From Actinobacteria bacterium IMCC19121 (GTDB lineage Bacteria; Actinomycetota; Actinomycetes; Nanopelagicales; Nanopelagicaceae): a stretch of 64,000 nt of DNA. The notes under the pieces are model-generated. The model had not been told where the DNA came from and ran no database searches. It saw only the letters and a program-made list of their open reading frames with translations. Shown here piece by piece: positions 40,352 through 49,136 of the stretch; the first letter of the stretch is position 1; every line of letters starts with the position of its first letter. The stretch is taken from positions 1,442,416 through 1,506,415 of the forward strand of contig CP015605.1 of the NCBI GenBank assembly GCA_002284895.1, in the 5' to 3' direction. The position numbers and the translations under genes were made by a program.

Positions 40352-41125
40352 ATGAGCTCACCGATACTTTCACTTCGAGGCGTCAACAAATCTTTTGGAC
40401 CTGTACACGTCCTTAAAGATGTTAATTTCGATATAGCTGCAGGCAAAGTAACTGCCCTAGTTGGAGACAACGGCGCGGGCAAGAGCACCTTGATTAAATG
40501 CATCGCCGGTATCTACACACCTGAGACTGGCGACTTTCTCTTTGAAGGTAACAAAGTAGATATTCATGGTCCTCGCGATGCAACAGGCCTTGGAATTGAA
40601 ATCGTGTATCAAGATCTAGCTCTGTGCGATAACTTAGATATTGTTCACAATATGTTCTTAGGGCGCGAGCAAAAGCGCGGCCCAGTATTAAATGAAACTT
40701 CTATGGAAGCACTCGCCCGCAAAACTCTCGATGGCTTGAGTGTTCGAACCGTTAAGTCGATTCGCCAAACAGTTTCTTCACTTTCAGGTGGCCAGCGCCA
40801 AACCGTTGCAATTGCCCGCGCAGTTCTTTGGAATAGCAAAGTAGTTATTTTGGATGAGCCAACTGCAGCGTTAGGTGTTGCACAAACCGAACAAGTTCTT
40901 AACTTAGTTCGCCGCTTAGCCGATAATGGGCTGGCTGTTGTTTTGATCAGTCATAACCTCAACGATGTCTTTGAGGTGGCAGATAACATCGCTGCCCTAT
41001 ATCTGGGAAATATGGCTGCGCAAGTAGATAAGAACGAAGTAATCCCCCGCCAAGTAATTGAATTAATCACGACTGGAAAATCTGCCGGCGTCCAAGCACC
41101 TGCTGCAAACAAAGGAGCAAAATAA
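40352..41125 (+). CDS. Sugar ABC transporter ATP-binding protein, single-domain (XylG role)
   Basis: 257 aa with Walker A GDNGAGKST, signature SLSGGQRQTVAIA and Walker B VVILDEPTAALG. E. coli XylG/RbsA have two ATPase domains (about 500 aa), whereas this protein has one, as in FrcA-like systems, so it must work as a homodimer. The ATG at 40352 (MSSPILSLRGVNKSF) is preferred to the GTG at 40340. Its stop shares one base with the permease start. Confidence 0.92.
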   Translation: MSSPILSLRGVNKSFGPVHVLKDVNFDIAAGKVTALVGDNGAGKSTLIKCIAGIYTPETGDFLFEGNKVDIHGPRDATGLGIEIVYQDLALCDNLDIVHNMFLGREQKRGPVLNETSMEALARKTLDGLSVRTVKSIRQTVSSLSGGQRQTVAIARAVLWNSKVVILDEPTAALGVAQTEQVLNLVRRLADNGLAVVLISHNLNDVFEVADNIAALYLGNMAAQVDKNEVIPRQVIELITTGKSAGVQAPAANKGAK

Positions 41126-42351
41126 TGAGCGTTGTTATTGAGCATGAAAATGCAACAATCAAAAGCGCCATTGGCGATTACTGGGCTCGCGTTAAAGCAG
41201 GCGATATTGGCTCTCTTCCAGCAGTTCTTGGGCTAGTTGTTCTCTGCATCGTCTTCGGTTCAATGTCGAGCGTATTTTTAACGCCAGGTAACTTCGCTAA
41301 CCTCTTAACTCAAGCTGCGGCAGTAATCGTTATTGCTATGGGCTTGGTATTTGTTCTACTTCTAGGCGAAATTGATCTCTCTGCAGGCTTTACAGCAGGA
41401 GTGACTGGCGCTGTTTTAGTTATCTTGATTACCAATCACGATGTGCCTTGGTATGCAGCACTGCTTGCATCAATCATCGTTGGCGTAATTCTTGGTTTCG
41501 GGCTTGGAACTTTGATTGCTCGATTAGGTATTCCCTCTTTCGTGGTTACTTTGGCAGCTTTCCTTGCATTCCAGGGAATCCTTCTTCTGCTAGCTGGAGA
41601 AGGTGGAACTATCCGTGTTGAAGATAAGACTATTTTGGCGGTAGAAAACTCAAATCTTTCTCCAGTTTTTAGTTGGGTCTTTTTTATAGTTGTGTCAGTC
41701 GTGTATGTCCTCATGGGATTGAGCAGCATTAATGCACGCCGTAAAGCTGGATTAAAATCTGAATTGGTTAAACTCTGGGTTTTAAAGACTGCTGGACTTC
41801 TTGGAATAACTGGCGCTGCTGTATTTGCTTTGAACTTAGAGCGCAGCAATAACCCAGACCTAGTAAGCCTTAAGGGAATTCCATACGTTGTTCCAGTTAT
41901 TCTTTTGCTTCTAGTCATAGGAACTTTCGTTCTTGGCCGTACTGCTTTTGGACGCCACATCTATGCAGTAGGTGGAAATGCAGAGGCTGCACGCCGTGCA
42001 GGTATTAACGTCAAGCGAGTTCGAATCACAGCATTCATGATTTGTTCTGGACTTGCAGCTATCGCTGGAATGATCTTTGCTTCTCGCCAAAACTCTGTCT
42101 CACCAACAACTGGTGGAAGTTCAACACTTCTCTATGCCGTGGGTGCTGCCGTTATCGGTGGAACTTCACTCTTTGGCGGTAAGGGAAAGATGCGCGATGC
42201 AATCCTTGGTGGCCTTGTAGTTGCAGTTATCGATAACGGCATGGGCCTATTGGGATATGCGGCAGGAATCAAGTTCATTGTTACTGGACTTGTATTGCTG
42301 ATTTCAGCTGGCGTTGATGCGATTTCTCGCCGTGGCGCAGCGGTTAGTTAA
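41125..42351 (+). CDS. xylH: Sugar ABC transporter permease (XylH type)
   Basis: A 408-aa BPD-transp-2 permease with about ten helices. Motifs VIAMGLVFVLLLGEIDLSAG and YAVGGNAEAARRAGINVKRV are those of the ribose/xylose permease family. It overlaps the ATPase stop by 1 bp and carries an AAAGGAG site. It ends 7 bp from the convergent xylose isomerase. Confidence 0.93.
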   Translation: MSVVIEHENATIKSAIGDYWARVKAGDIGSLPAVLGLVVLCIVFGSMSSVFLTPGNFANLLTQAAAVIVIAMGLVFVLLLGEIDLSAGFTAGVTGAVLVILITNHDVPWYAALLASIIVGVILGFGLGTLIARLGIPSFVVTLAAFLAFQGILLLLAGEGGTIRVEDKTILAVENSNLSPVFSWVFFIVVSVVYVLMGLSSINARRKAGLKSELVKLWVLKTAGLLGITGAAVFALNLERSNNPDLVSLKGIPYVVPVILLLLVIGTFVLGRTAFGRHIYAVGGNAEAARRAGINVKRVRITAFMICSGLAAIAGMIFASRQNSVSPTTGGSSTLLYAVGAAVIGGTSLFGGKGKMRDAILGGLVVAVIDNGMGLLGYAAGIKFIVTGLVLLISAGVDAISRRGAAVS

Positions 42352-42358
42352 AGCCTTT

Positions 42359-43516
42359 TTAAGCCCTAACACCCATTAAGTGCTCAAGAGCTAGTTGATC
42401 AACTAGTTCATAGCCATATCCGCGCGCTCCGGCTGCCTCAACATCGAAGGAATCTTTAGCAAGATCTCTCCACGTTTCACCTGAACTCAATGTTGATTCA
42501 TTTAACCCTGGGATATTAGAAGCCTTCATTGCTTCAATAACTCGAGGGTCGGAGCGGAAAGCTGCGGCACGCTCTTTGAGAGCTAAATAGGTGCGCATGT
42601 TTGCTGATGCTGATTCCCACACACCCTTGTCATCTTCTGTACGAGCTGGCTTGTAATCAAAGTGCTTTGGTCCCTCGTACTTATAGCGCTCAAGTAGATC
42701 AACTAAGAAGAAGGCAGATTTTAAATCTCCATGACCAAAAACTAAGTCTTGATCATACTTCGGACCATGTTGGCCGTTGAGATCGATGTGATACAACTTC
42801 TTTTGCCATAGAGCTTGTGCGATGCCATGAACAAAGTTAAGTCCTGCCATTTGTTCGTGGCCGACTTCAGGGTTGAGTCCAACTAACTCTGGGCGATCTA
42901 AGGTGTAGATAAAAGCTAGAGCGTGACCAATTGTTGGTAAGAAGATATCGCCTCTTGGTTCATTTGGTTTTGGTTCAATTGCAAATTTAATGTCATAACC
43001 GTTATCGGTAACGAACTCACCTAGTGTATTGAAAGCTTCACGGAATCGATCAAGTGCGACATAGCCATCCTTAGCACCATCTGATTCAGCGCCTTCACGT
43101 CCACCCCAGCACACGTAAGTCTTTGCACCTAGCTCAACTGCAAGTTCAATGTTCTTCATAACTTTGCGAATGGCATAACGGCGAATGTCTTTATCATTTG
43201 ATGTAAAGGCGCCATCTTTAAAGACTGGGTGTGAAAAGAGGTTTGTTGTGGCCATTGGAACTTTCATTCCAGTATCGGCTAAAGCTTTCTTAAAACGATC
43301 AATATGTGTGCGACGTGCACCTTCATCGCTACCAAATGGAATCAAGTCATCATCATGGAAAGTAACTCCATAGGCACCGCGTGCAGCAAGCTCATTGACT
43401 GTGCGAACTGGATCTAATGCGCCTCGGGTGGGATCTCCAAAAGGGTCACGTGCCTGCCAGCCAACGGTCCAGAGACCAAAAGTGAACTTATCTGCAGGAG
43501 TAGGTGTGAGTGACAT
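42359..43516 (-). CDS. xylA: Xylose isomerase
   Basis: Converts D-xylose to D-xylulose. The 385-aa actinobacterial form (as in Streptomyces) shows the catalytic His in [12 protein letters not shown], metal ligands in [12 protein letters not shown] and [14 protein letters not shown], and [22 protein letters not shown] lies about 9 nt upstream of the ATG. It is convergent with the xylFGH genes. No xylulokinase is in the window. Confidence 0.96.
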   Translation of the reverse strand: MSLTPTPADKFTFGLWTVGWQARDPFGDPTRGALDPVRTVNELAARGAYGVTFHDDDLIPFGSDEGARRTHIDRFKKALADTGMKVPMATTNLFSHPVFKDGAFTSNDKDIRRYAIRKVMKNIELAVELGAKTYVCWGGREGAESDGAKDGYVALDRFREAFNTLGEFVTDNGYDIKFAIEPKPNEPRGDIFLPTIGHALAFIYTLDRPELVGLNPEVGHEQMAGLNFVHGIAQALWQKKLYHIDLNGQHGPKYDQDLVFGHGDLKSAFFLVDLLERYKYEGPKHFDYKPARTEDDKGVWESASANMRTYLALKERAAAFRSDPRVIEAMKASNIPGLNESTLSSGETWRDLAKDSFDVEAAGARGYGYELVDQLALEHLMGVRA

Positions 43517-43628
43517 GGCGCTAGATCCTTTTAGTTAGGTAAGAAGGGGCTCGTTTTGGTACATCGCTAACTTACCTCTAATCTTGTCCCCTATCCATAT
43601 GAAGCCGTAAGGTTTTTCATCTGGGTTA

Positions 43629-43709
43629 GCGGGAGTGGTGAAATGGCAGACACGCAGGTCTTAGGAACCTGTGTCTTCGGACGTGCGGGTTCAAGTCCCG
43701 CCTCCCGCA
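43629..43709 (+). tRNA. tRNA-Leu (anticodon UAG)
   Basis: Class II tRNA. The acceptor stem GCGGGAG pairs with CTCCCGC, the anticodon loop is CTTAGGA (anticodon TAG in DNA, reading CUN codons), a variable arm is present, and the T arm is GCGGGTTCAAGTCCCGC. The 3' CCA is not encoded (the next bases are CAT). Confidence 0.95.
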
Positions 43710-43734
43710 CATACATATTTAAAAGTTAAGAAAG

Positions 43735-43740
43735 TACAGT
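43735..43740 (+). promoter_or_regulatory. -10 element of a leaderless promoter (HhH protein)
   Basis: TACAGT ends 6 nt before the ATG at 43747, with no Shine-Dalgarno sequence. It gives this gene its own promoter just after the tRNA. Confidence 0.5.
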
Positions 43741-43746
43741 CCAATC

Positions 43747-44079
43747 ATGGCCAAACAATCTGCAGCACGGACAAAGATGTTGGCATCTCAAGTGAAAAAA
43801 GCCGCTGCCGAAAGACGTGCCGAAAAAGCAAAAAATATCTGCGCCGTGACTACTGGTGAAGTTGATCTGGATAAATACGCAGAAGTAGATGGCAATTGGC
43901 GTGAAATTGGTTTAGCTGCCCCTGCGCGGCGCGCTCTCATAGATGATGGTTTATTTTCTTTAAGTGATTTGCGCAAGACATCTCTTGCAGCCTTAAAAGA
44001 GCTTCACGGCATGGGCCCAAATGCAATTAGAGTCCTTGTTGCAGAGATGAAAAAGGCTGATCTTACTTTTAGAAAATAA
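43747..44079 (+). CDS. Small basic protein with helix-hairpin-helix/alphaCTD-like domain
   Basis: 110 aa. The N-terminal half is Lys/Arg/Ala-rich and probably helical. The C-terminal half (GLAAPARRALIDDGLFSLSDL to LHGMGPNAIRVLVAEMKKA) matches the helix-hairpin-helix fold used by RNA polymerase alpha C-terminal domains. DNA binding is plausible; the role is unknown. It lies downstream of tRNA-Leu and is convergent with metY (2-bp gap). Confidence 0.75.
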   Translation: MAKQSAARTKMLASQVKKAAAERRAEKAKNICAVTTGEVDLDKYAEVDGNWREIGLAAPARRALIDDGLFSLSDLRKTSLAALKELHGMGPNAIRVLVAEMKKADLTFRK

Positions 44080-44081
44080 GA

Positions 44082-45404
44082 TCAAGCATTTTTAGCAGCA
44101 GCAAAACCTAATTTAATATCGTTTTTAATATCTTCGATATTTTCAAGTCCGATACTCACGCGGATCATTCCTGGAGTAATTCCAGCCTTAATCTGTTCAT
44201 CGGGATTGAGTTGAGAGTGTGTAGTTGATGCAGGGTGAATGACCAATGAACGAACATCGCCAATATTTGCCACATGGCTAAATAGTTTTAACCCTTCAAC
44301 AAATTTACGCCCAGTAGGTGCGCCACCCTTTAACTCAAATGTAAAGACAGCTCCTGCACCCTTTGGTGCGTATTTCTTTGCCGTTGAATACCAAGGTGAT
44401 GAAGGCAGGCCTGCATAACTCACGTGTGCAACTTCAGGCTGCTTTTCTAGCCATTCTGCCAAGGCCTGCGCGTTGAGTAAATGTCGATCCATACGCAGAT
44501 TAAGAGTTTCTAAACCTTGGGCCAGTAACCATGCATTAAATGGTGAGACTGAAGAACCAAAGTCTCGAAGAAGTTGTAATCGAGCTTTGAAAATGTAGGC
44601 AAGGTTTGCACCAAAATCTCCACCAACGCCAAGGGTTTTTGCATAGACAAGGTTGTTATAACTTGGGTCAGGTTCATTAAAGCCTGGAAATTTTTCAGGA
44701 TTCTTGGCAAAATCAAAGTTTCCGGAGTCAACAATGGCCCCAACCATTGCATTGCCATGACCTGATAAGAACTTAGTAGCTGAGTGAGTGATGATGTCGA
44801 CCCCATAATCAAATGGTCGGGTGACATATGGCGTAGCAATGGTGTTATCAACTATCCATGGCACGCCTGCCTCATGTGCAACTTGCGCAATTGCCTCTAA
44901 ATCGAGCACCGCACCTAATGGATTAGAGATTCCTTCGCCAAAGAAAGCTTTAGTGTTTGGCTTAACTGCTGCGCGCCAGGCATCCATATTTCCTGTGTCA
45001 TTAACAAAAGTAACTTCGATACCAAATTTTGGAAGCGTGTAGTTAAAGAGGTTAAATGTTCCACCATATACATTTGAACTTGAAACCACATGGTCGCCAG
45101 CTTGAGCAACGTTCATAATTGCAAGAGTTGTAGCTGCCATACCCGATGCAACTAATAACGCTGCCACACCACCCTCAAGGGTTGCAATTCGCTTTTCAAC
45201 GGCATCTTGAGTTGGGTTATTAATACGGGTGTAAACGTTTCCGGCTTCTGCTATCCCAAATAGATTAGCTGCATGCTGGGTATCTCGGAATTGATAAGCA
45301 GTTGTTTGATAAATCGGGAGAGATCGTGACCCAGTATCTGAATCGGGGTTCTGACCTGAGTGGATTTGTTGGGTTTCAAAAGACCATTCACTGTTTTCGC
45401 TCAT
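44082..45404 (-). CDS. metY: O-acetylhomoserine sulfhydrylase/aminocarboxypropyltransferase
   Basis: Cys/Met-metabolism PLP enzyme of 440 aa making homocysteine from O-acetylhomoserine and sulfide. PLP-lysine in HSATKFLSGHGNAMVG (about residue 209), and the family N-terminus FETQQIHSGQNPDSDTGSRS is clear. The short 44-bp upstream gap carries no SAM riboswitch. No metX is nearby. Confidence 0.94.
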   Translation of the reverse strand: MSENSEWSFETQQIHSGQNPDSDTGSRSLPIYQTTAYQFRDTQHAANLFGIAEAGNVYTRINNPTQDAVEKRIATLEGGVAALLVASGMAATTLAIMNVAQAGDHVVSSSNVYGGTFNLFNYTLPKFGIEVTFVNDTGNMDAWRAAVKPNTKAFFGEGISNPLGAVLDLEAIAQVAHEAGVPWIVDNTIATPYVTRPFDYGVDIITHSATKFLSGHGNAMVGAIVDSGNFDFAKNPEKFPGFNEPDPSYNNLVYAKTLGVGGDFGANLAYIFKARLQLLRDFGSSVSPFNAWLLAQGLETLNLRMDRHLLNAQALAEWLEKQPEVAHVSYAGLPSSPWYSTAKKYAPKGAGAVFTFELKGGAPTGRKFVEGLKLFSHVANIGDVRSLVIHPASTTHSQLNPDEQIKAGITPGMIRVSIGLENIEDIKNDIKLGFAAAKNA

Positions 45405-45419
45405 GCCAATGACTCTTCA

Positions 45420-45431
45420 CCCTTTAAAGGG
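45420..45431. repeat. Palindrome between metY and the upstream small membrane gene
   Basis: CCCTTTAAAGGG is a perfect 12-bp palindrome extended by one weak pair, located in the metY 5' region. It could be an operator or a weak 3' hairpin for the upstream gene; no U-tract follows. Confidence 0.35.
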
Positions 45432-45448
45432 GTTTTGCAAGCACCTAG

Positions 45449-45700
45449 CTAGTTAATTACAGCGTATGCGATAAGGATCAGCCCAAGGGTGATAGTTATT
45501 GCCTGAACTGCCCTCGACTCTAATTTCTTAGCTAATGCTGGAATCCATGTAGCGGCAAGCAAAATTGCTCCGGGAATAATTATGGTCAAGCTGTGACTCA
45601 CTACGCCGCTTTGACCTGTTTGATATCTCAAGTTGATAAGTCCAATTGCAACGAGCAGATATCCGCCCATTCGGTAGTTATTGATTAAGTTAGATTTCAT
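45449..45700 (-). CDS. Small membrane protein of unknown function downstream of actinorhodopsin
   Basis: 83 aa with a GAGGAG ribosome-binding site just before the ATG. Three hydrophobic segments are predicted (MGGYLLVAIGLINL; SLTIIIPGAILLAATWIPAL; AVQAITITLGLILIAYAVI). Family not recognised. It lies 66 bp beyond the rhodopsin stop, separated from it by a strong hairpin, and 44 bp before metY. Any link to the rhodopsin is only positional. Confidence 0.65.
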   Translation of the reverse strand: MKSNLINNYRMGGYLLVAIGLINLRYQTGQSGVVSHSLTIIIPGAILLAATWIPALAKKLESRAVQAITITLGLILIAYAVIN

Positions 45701-45723
45701 AGCTTTTTCTCCTCACAATAGAA

Positions 45724-45751
45724 ATGGGGTGCCGATTTCTCGACACCCCAT
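45724..45751 (-). terminator. Terminator of the actinorhodopsin transcript
   Basis: On the minus strand the arms ATGGGGTG and CACCCCAT enclose a further CGA/TCG pairing capped by a GAAA tetraloop, followed by TTTCTATT. It lies 15 bp after the rhodopsin stop codon. Confidence 0.75.
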
Positions 45752-45766
45752 CTTCAATCTATTTAA

Positions 45767-46525
45767 TTAGTGATCGTCCTTCATGCCTTCAGCAATTGAC
45801 TTCATGCGTGCGATCTTCAAAATTGTAAGACCGAATACGCACTTAGCAAGAACGTCAGCGACTGTGTATCCCACTTGAACGCCAACGAACTGCTCTGCAG
45901 TTGCGTCTCCGCCCATACCTAGGATGTAAGAGATTGGGTATACGCCCCATGTCGCGATCAATAGAAGACGCAAGCGACCTACGGTCTCTGCAACTCCTGC
46001 TGGTTGACGATCAAGTGACTTACCAAGCTCTACGAACAATACGTAAAGGATGTATAGGAAAGGAAGTGTTGAAAGAACACCGTATAGAACCTGTGTGTTC
46101 TGATCGTTTGAAATTTCACCTGGGTATCCAAGCGCGATCATCGCAGCAGAAGCTGGGACCAGACGCATGATGAGGGAACGTGAAACTTCCTTGGCTAGTG
46201 CAAGCACTGCAATTACTTCAACTAGAAGTAGTGGCACTGTGAGCAGCCAGTCAACATAACGATAAGCCTCGTTGAATGAACCTTGAGCACCAGAGACGTT
46301 AACGCTCATGTCTGCTGATGATTCATTGAATGAGTTGAAAATACGCATGTAGTGGTAGCCAGCAATGAATGTAACCATTGATGACATCACTAGTGCATTG
46401 CGGTACTTAGCTGCTACGCGCTGTTGTGAAACAAGCGTGTAGATCGTGCATGCGAGCATTGAAACGAGTCCGAACGAGAATACGTTGTAGACCAGGTTCC
46501 ATTGATTGCTATCGAGTTTTAGCAT
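45767..46525 (-). CDS. actR: Actinorhodopsin, light-driven proton pump
   Basis: A 252-aa seven-helix microbial rhodopsin. Helix C reads RYVDWLLTVPLLLVEV, giving the proton acceptor Asp92, Thr96 and donor Glu103 (the DTE pattern of outward proton pumps). Leu100 at the tuning site implies green absorption. His58 pairs with the acceptor region, and the retinal Schiff-base Lys is Lys228 in VADVLAKCVFG. Start at ATG 46525 is supported by GGAGG 9 nt upstream; the longer frame is not. No retinal-synthesis gene is in the window. It should energise the membrane for ATP synthase and transhydrogenase. Confidence 0.96.
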   Translation of the reverse strand: MLKLDSNQWNLVYNVFSFGLVSMLACTIYTLVSQQRVAAKYRNALVMSSMVTFIAGYHYMRIFNSFNESSADMSVNVSGAQGSFNEAYRYVDWLLTVPLLLVEVIAVLALAKEVSRSLIMRLVPASAAMIALGYPGEISNDQNTQVLYGVLSTLPFLYILYVLFVELGKSLDRQPAGVAETVGRLRLLLIATWGVYPISYILGMGGDATAEQFVGVQVGYTVADVLAKCVFGLTILKIARMKSIAEGMKDDH

Positions 46526-46656
46526 GTAGCTATGCCTCCGGGAGGTTTGAGTTATCCAGGTGTCTGATGGCACCTAGTACCAAAGCATTGAGGACCTCGA
46601 GGCGCCTCACTGCGCTTGGTAGCCACAATTATGAATTAAGACAGGTGAATATGCAG
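46526..46656 (-). promoter_or_regulatory. Promoter candidate and structured 5' leader of actinorhodopsin
   Basis: On the minus strand CTGCAT (46651-46656) and CATAAT (46628-46633) are 17 bp apart, giving a leader of about 95 nt. The leader carries the inverted repeat AGGTG/CACCT (46558-46575), the palindrome GAGGCGCCTC (46599-46608) and several CCTC segments. The GGAGG ribosome-binding site (46535-46539) is flanked by its complement CCTCC (46541-46545). Alternative pairings could hide or expose the ribosome-binding site. Confidence 0.4.
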
Positions 46657-46721
46657 TATGAAATCCCAAAAAATTCTCAGAAATCTCAGATTTTTACGCC
46701 TGCAACTGCCCAAAACCTGCC

Positions 46722-48371
46722 CTAATTGCCATCCCAACTGGCCAATTCGATAGCAAATGGGTCAAGTCCCATAGGGCCGATCTTGAGGGCATAGGTGTGA
46801 AATTTCTTGAGGGAGAAGGCTGAACCAAGGCGGGCTTTGGCATCTTCACGCGCCTTCATCCAGACGCGCTCGCCTACCTTGTAGGAGATAGCTTGGCCAG
46901 GCCAGCCTAAATAACGATCAGTTTCACTGCGTGAGTGATCCTCATCCAAAAGTGCCTGCTCATTGAGAAGCTTGCGAGATGACTCGGCGTTCCACACCTT
47001 GCCATCAAAGTCGGTGTATCCAAGGTGCATTCCGATATCTACAACAATGCGTGCAGCACGAAGAGCTTGCGCCGATAGGTAGCCCATTTCAATTCCAGGC
47101 TCATCAAAGGCGCCTAATTCATTCATGAAGCGCTCGGCATACAAGGCCCAGCCTTCACCGTAACCACTGATCCATGCACCATTAATTTGGAAACGAGATA
47201 AGCGCTCTTTTTCAATTGCAACAGTTGCGCATTGCAAGTGATGTCCAGGAACGGCTTCGTGATACCACGTTGAGACCAAATGCCAGCTGCTGGCCTCATC
47301 TTTTCCAAGCATTGGAATCCACGTTGTGCCTGGGCGAGATAAATCTTCAGAAGGTGGGTTGTAATACGGCGCAGATGCACTTCCTTCTGGTGCAAGACGC
47401 GCTTCGCAAATCTTGATGCGATCATCGATTTCAAAATATTCACCGTCCATGCGAGCAATTGCTGCATCAGTGAACTCTTGTAAAAACTTAATGACATTTT
47501 CTTTGCCCTTGATTAGATACTTCGGATCCTTATCAAGGTGATCTGCCACTTCACGAAGAGTTTTAGCACCCGGCTTAATCTGTTCAGCAATCTCCCACAT
47601 ACGCGCATTAATTGCTTTCAGATCTGCCATTCCCCACTCATATGTTGCACGAAGATCTAATTTTGCACCTGTGAAGTAACGCGCCCACACCGCATAACGA
47701 TCTTCGCCAACTGCATCTTCTGGATTTGCAATAGGAAGATATTGATTCTTTAAAAACTCAGCTGTCTCTGCTGCTGCCTTTTCTGCCAACTTTGCGTTCT
47801 CATGAATTGCTGGATATTTACCTGCAGCATCAAAGTTTTTACACATTGCGCTAAATCCACCATTTGCATAGTTAGTTAGTTGTTCAATAACTCCGCGAAC
47901 TTGGCGCTGGGCAGTTGTCTTTCCGCTCTTGGCGACCTCCATGATCGCACCAGTCCATGACTTATATGCCCCATCTACAGCGGCTAAGCGCTTAGCGATG
48001 TTATCAAAGTCTTTATCTGTGCTCTTTGGCATAAGTTCAAAAATTGAACGCACATTAGAAGGTGGGGATGTCAGAATATTCCACAAAACAAAAGACTCTT
48101 GGCTATCGTGCAGAGCAAGGGATGATTCAAGACGCTCTTGCATAACAGTCTGTGCAATTCGATCAATTTCATCAATTGGCTTGAGCTCGAGAAGTTTCTT
48201 AAGGGTCTTGCGAGTTAACTCTGCTGAAACTGCCGCACCTGCGATTGAGAAGTCATCAAGCTTGTCTTGGTTGAGTCCATTGCCAAGATAGGTGCAACCC
48301 ATTGGGCTCAAGGCTGCTTCATCATCGATGTATGTGTGGCTGAGTTCGAATATAGGAGATCTAAATGTCAT
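46722..48371 (-). CDS. DUF885 family protein, putative metallopeptidase
   Basis: 549 aa. The zinc-site-like motif WYHEAVPGHHLQ and the downstream GYGEGWALYAERF are the DUF885 hallmarks, resembling HExxH peptidases with a distal Glu. No signal peptide is visible, so it is likely cytosolic. Substrate unknown. Tandem-like TAAGAA lies 6 nt before the ATG but lacks the final T of the usual -10. It is divergent from the hemolysin III family gene. Confidence 0.85.
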   Translation of the reverse strand: MTFRSPIFELSHTYIDDEAALSPMGCTYLGNGLNQDKLDDFSIAGAAVSAELTRKTLKKLLELKPIDEIDRIAQTVMQERLESSLALHDSQESFVLWNILTSPPSNVRSIFELMPKSTDKDFDNIAKRLAAVDGAYKSWTGAIMEVAKSGKTTAQRQVRGVIEQLTNYANGGFSAMCKNFDAAGKYPAIHENAKLAEKAAAETAEFLKNQYLPIANPEDAVGEDRYAVWARYFTGAKLDLRATYEWGMADLKAINARMWEIAEQIKPGAKTLREVADHLDKDPKYLIKGKENVIKFLQEFTDAAIARMDGEYFEIDDRIKICEARLAPEGSASAPYYNPPSEDLSRPGTTWIPMLGKDEASSWHLVSTWYHEAVPGHHLQCATVAIEKERLSRFQINGAWISGYGEGWALYAERFMNELGAFDEPGIEMGYLSAQALRAARIVVDIGMHLGYTDFDGKVWNAESSRKLLNEQALLDEDHSRSETDRYLGWPGQAISYKVGERVWMKAREDAKARLGSAFSLKKFHTYALKIGPMGLDPFAIELASWDGN

Positions 48372-48428
48372 AGGAGATTCTTATCAGCGCGGCGACTATT
48401 TGTCGATACAGGAGATAGAAACAAGCAG

Positions 48429-48434
48429 TACCCT
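48429..48434 (+). promoter_or_regulatory. -10 element of a leaderless promoter (hemolysin III family gene)
   Basis: TACCCT ends 6 nt before the ATG at 48441, supporting that start over the longer upstream frame. Confidence 0.5.
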
Positions 48435-48440
48435 CCTTTC

Positions 48441-49085
48441 ATGACGCAGCTACCTGTGGTCCCACCTAAGTTGCGTGGCTGGTTTCACCTGGGTGCAACC
48501 CCTGCGGTAATAATTGCCTCACTAGTGCTTTTCATTCTCAGTAACTCTTCACTCAAATTTGCTGTTGCCATATATTCCATTACAGCAATTATGTTATTTA
48601 GTGTCTCTGCTGTTTATCACCGTGTTCCTTGGTCACCTGCAAAGAAAAAGATTTGGCGCAGATGGGATCACGCAAATATCAATTTGCTCATTGCTGGTTC
48701 CTATACGCCTTTTGCAGTTGCATTGCTTGAAGGTCGAAGCAGAAATATCTTGCTTCTTGTTGTTTGGATTGGCGCAGCAATTGGTGTGGGGCTGCGAATC
48801 TTTTGGCTCAGTGCGCCTCGGTGGTTATATGTTGCAAACTACTTATTGCTCGGATGGGTGGCCGTGGTTTACACACCGGCGCTCTATCGAGAGGGTGGTT
48901 TGTGGGTGCTACTTCCGATTCTGATCGGTGGCCTTTTCTACTCAATGGGAGCAATCTTCTACGCCCTCAAGCGCCCTGGGCGAGATGCGAAGTACTTTGG
49001 CTTCCATGAGCTCTTCCACATATTCGTCCTGGCAGCCTGGATCTCGCAATACATAGCGATTTCTGTGGCGATTTACAGTAAGTAA
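48441..49085 (+). CDS. Hemolysin III family (TrhA/PAQR-like) membrane protein
   Basis: 214 aa with seven predicted helices. Conserved PAQR-type residues appear in SAVYHR, WRRWDHANINLLIAGSYTPF and FHELFHIFVL (His and Asp that would form the metal site). The longer frame to 48267 runs through the divergent DUF885 gene and is rejected. Family members are implicated in membrane fluidity and lipid homeostasis; haemolytic activity should not be assumed. Confidence 0.9.
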   Translation: MTQLPVVPPKLRGWFHLGATPAVIIASLVLFILSNSSLKFAVAIYSITAIMLFSVSAVYHRVPWSPAKKKIWRRWDHANINLLIAGSYTPFAVALLEGRSRNILLLVVWIGAAIGVGLRIFWLSAPRWLYVANYLLLGWVAVVYTPALYREGGLWVLLPILIGGLFYSMGAIFYALKRPGRDAKYFGFHELFHIFVLAAWISQYIAISVAIYSK

Positions 49086-49136
49086 GGCCTTGCTCTAACC
49101 TAAGGCTCTCTTATCAACGAGTTGCGAGGTACGACT

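Noticed and set aside
45405..45448. Possible SAM riboswitch upstream of metY
   Set aside because: The gap is only 44 bp and contains a simple palindrome, too short for any known SAM riboswitch class.
48267..48440. 58-residue N-terminal extension of the hemolysin III protein
   Set aside because: It runs through the divergent DUF885 coding region; the ATG at 48441 has a -10 element at the expected spacing and fits the family N-terminus.
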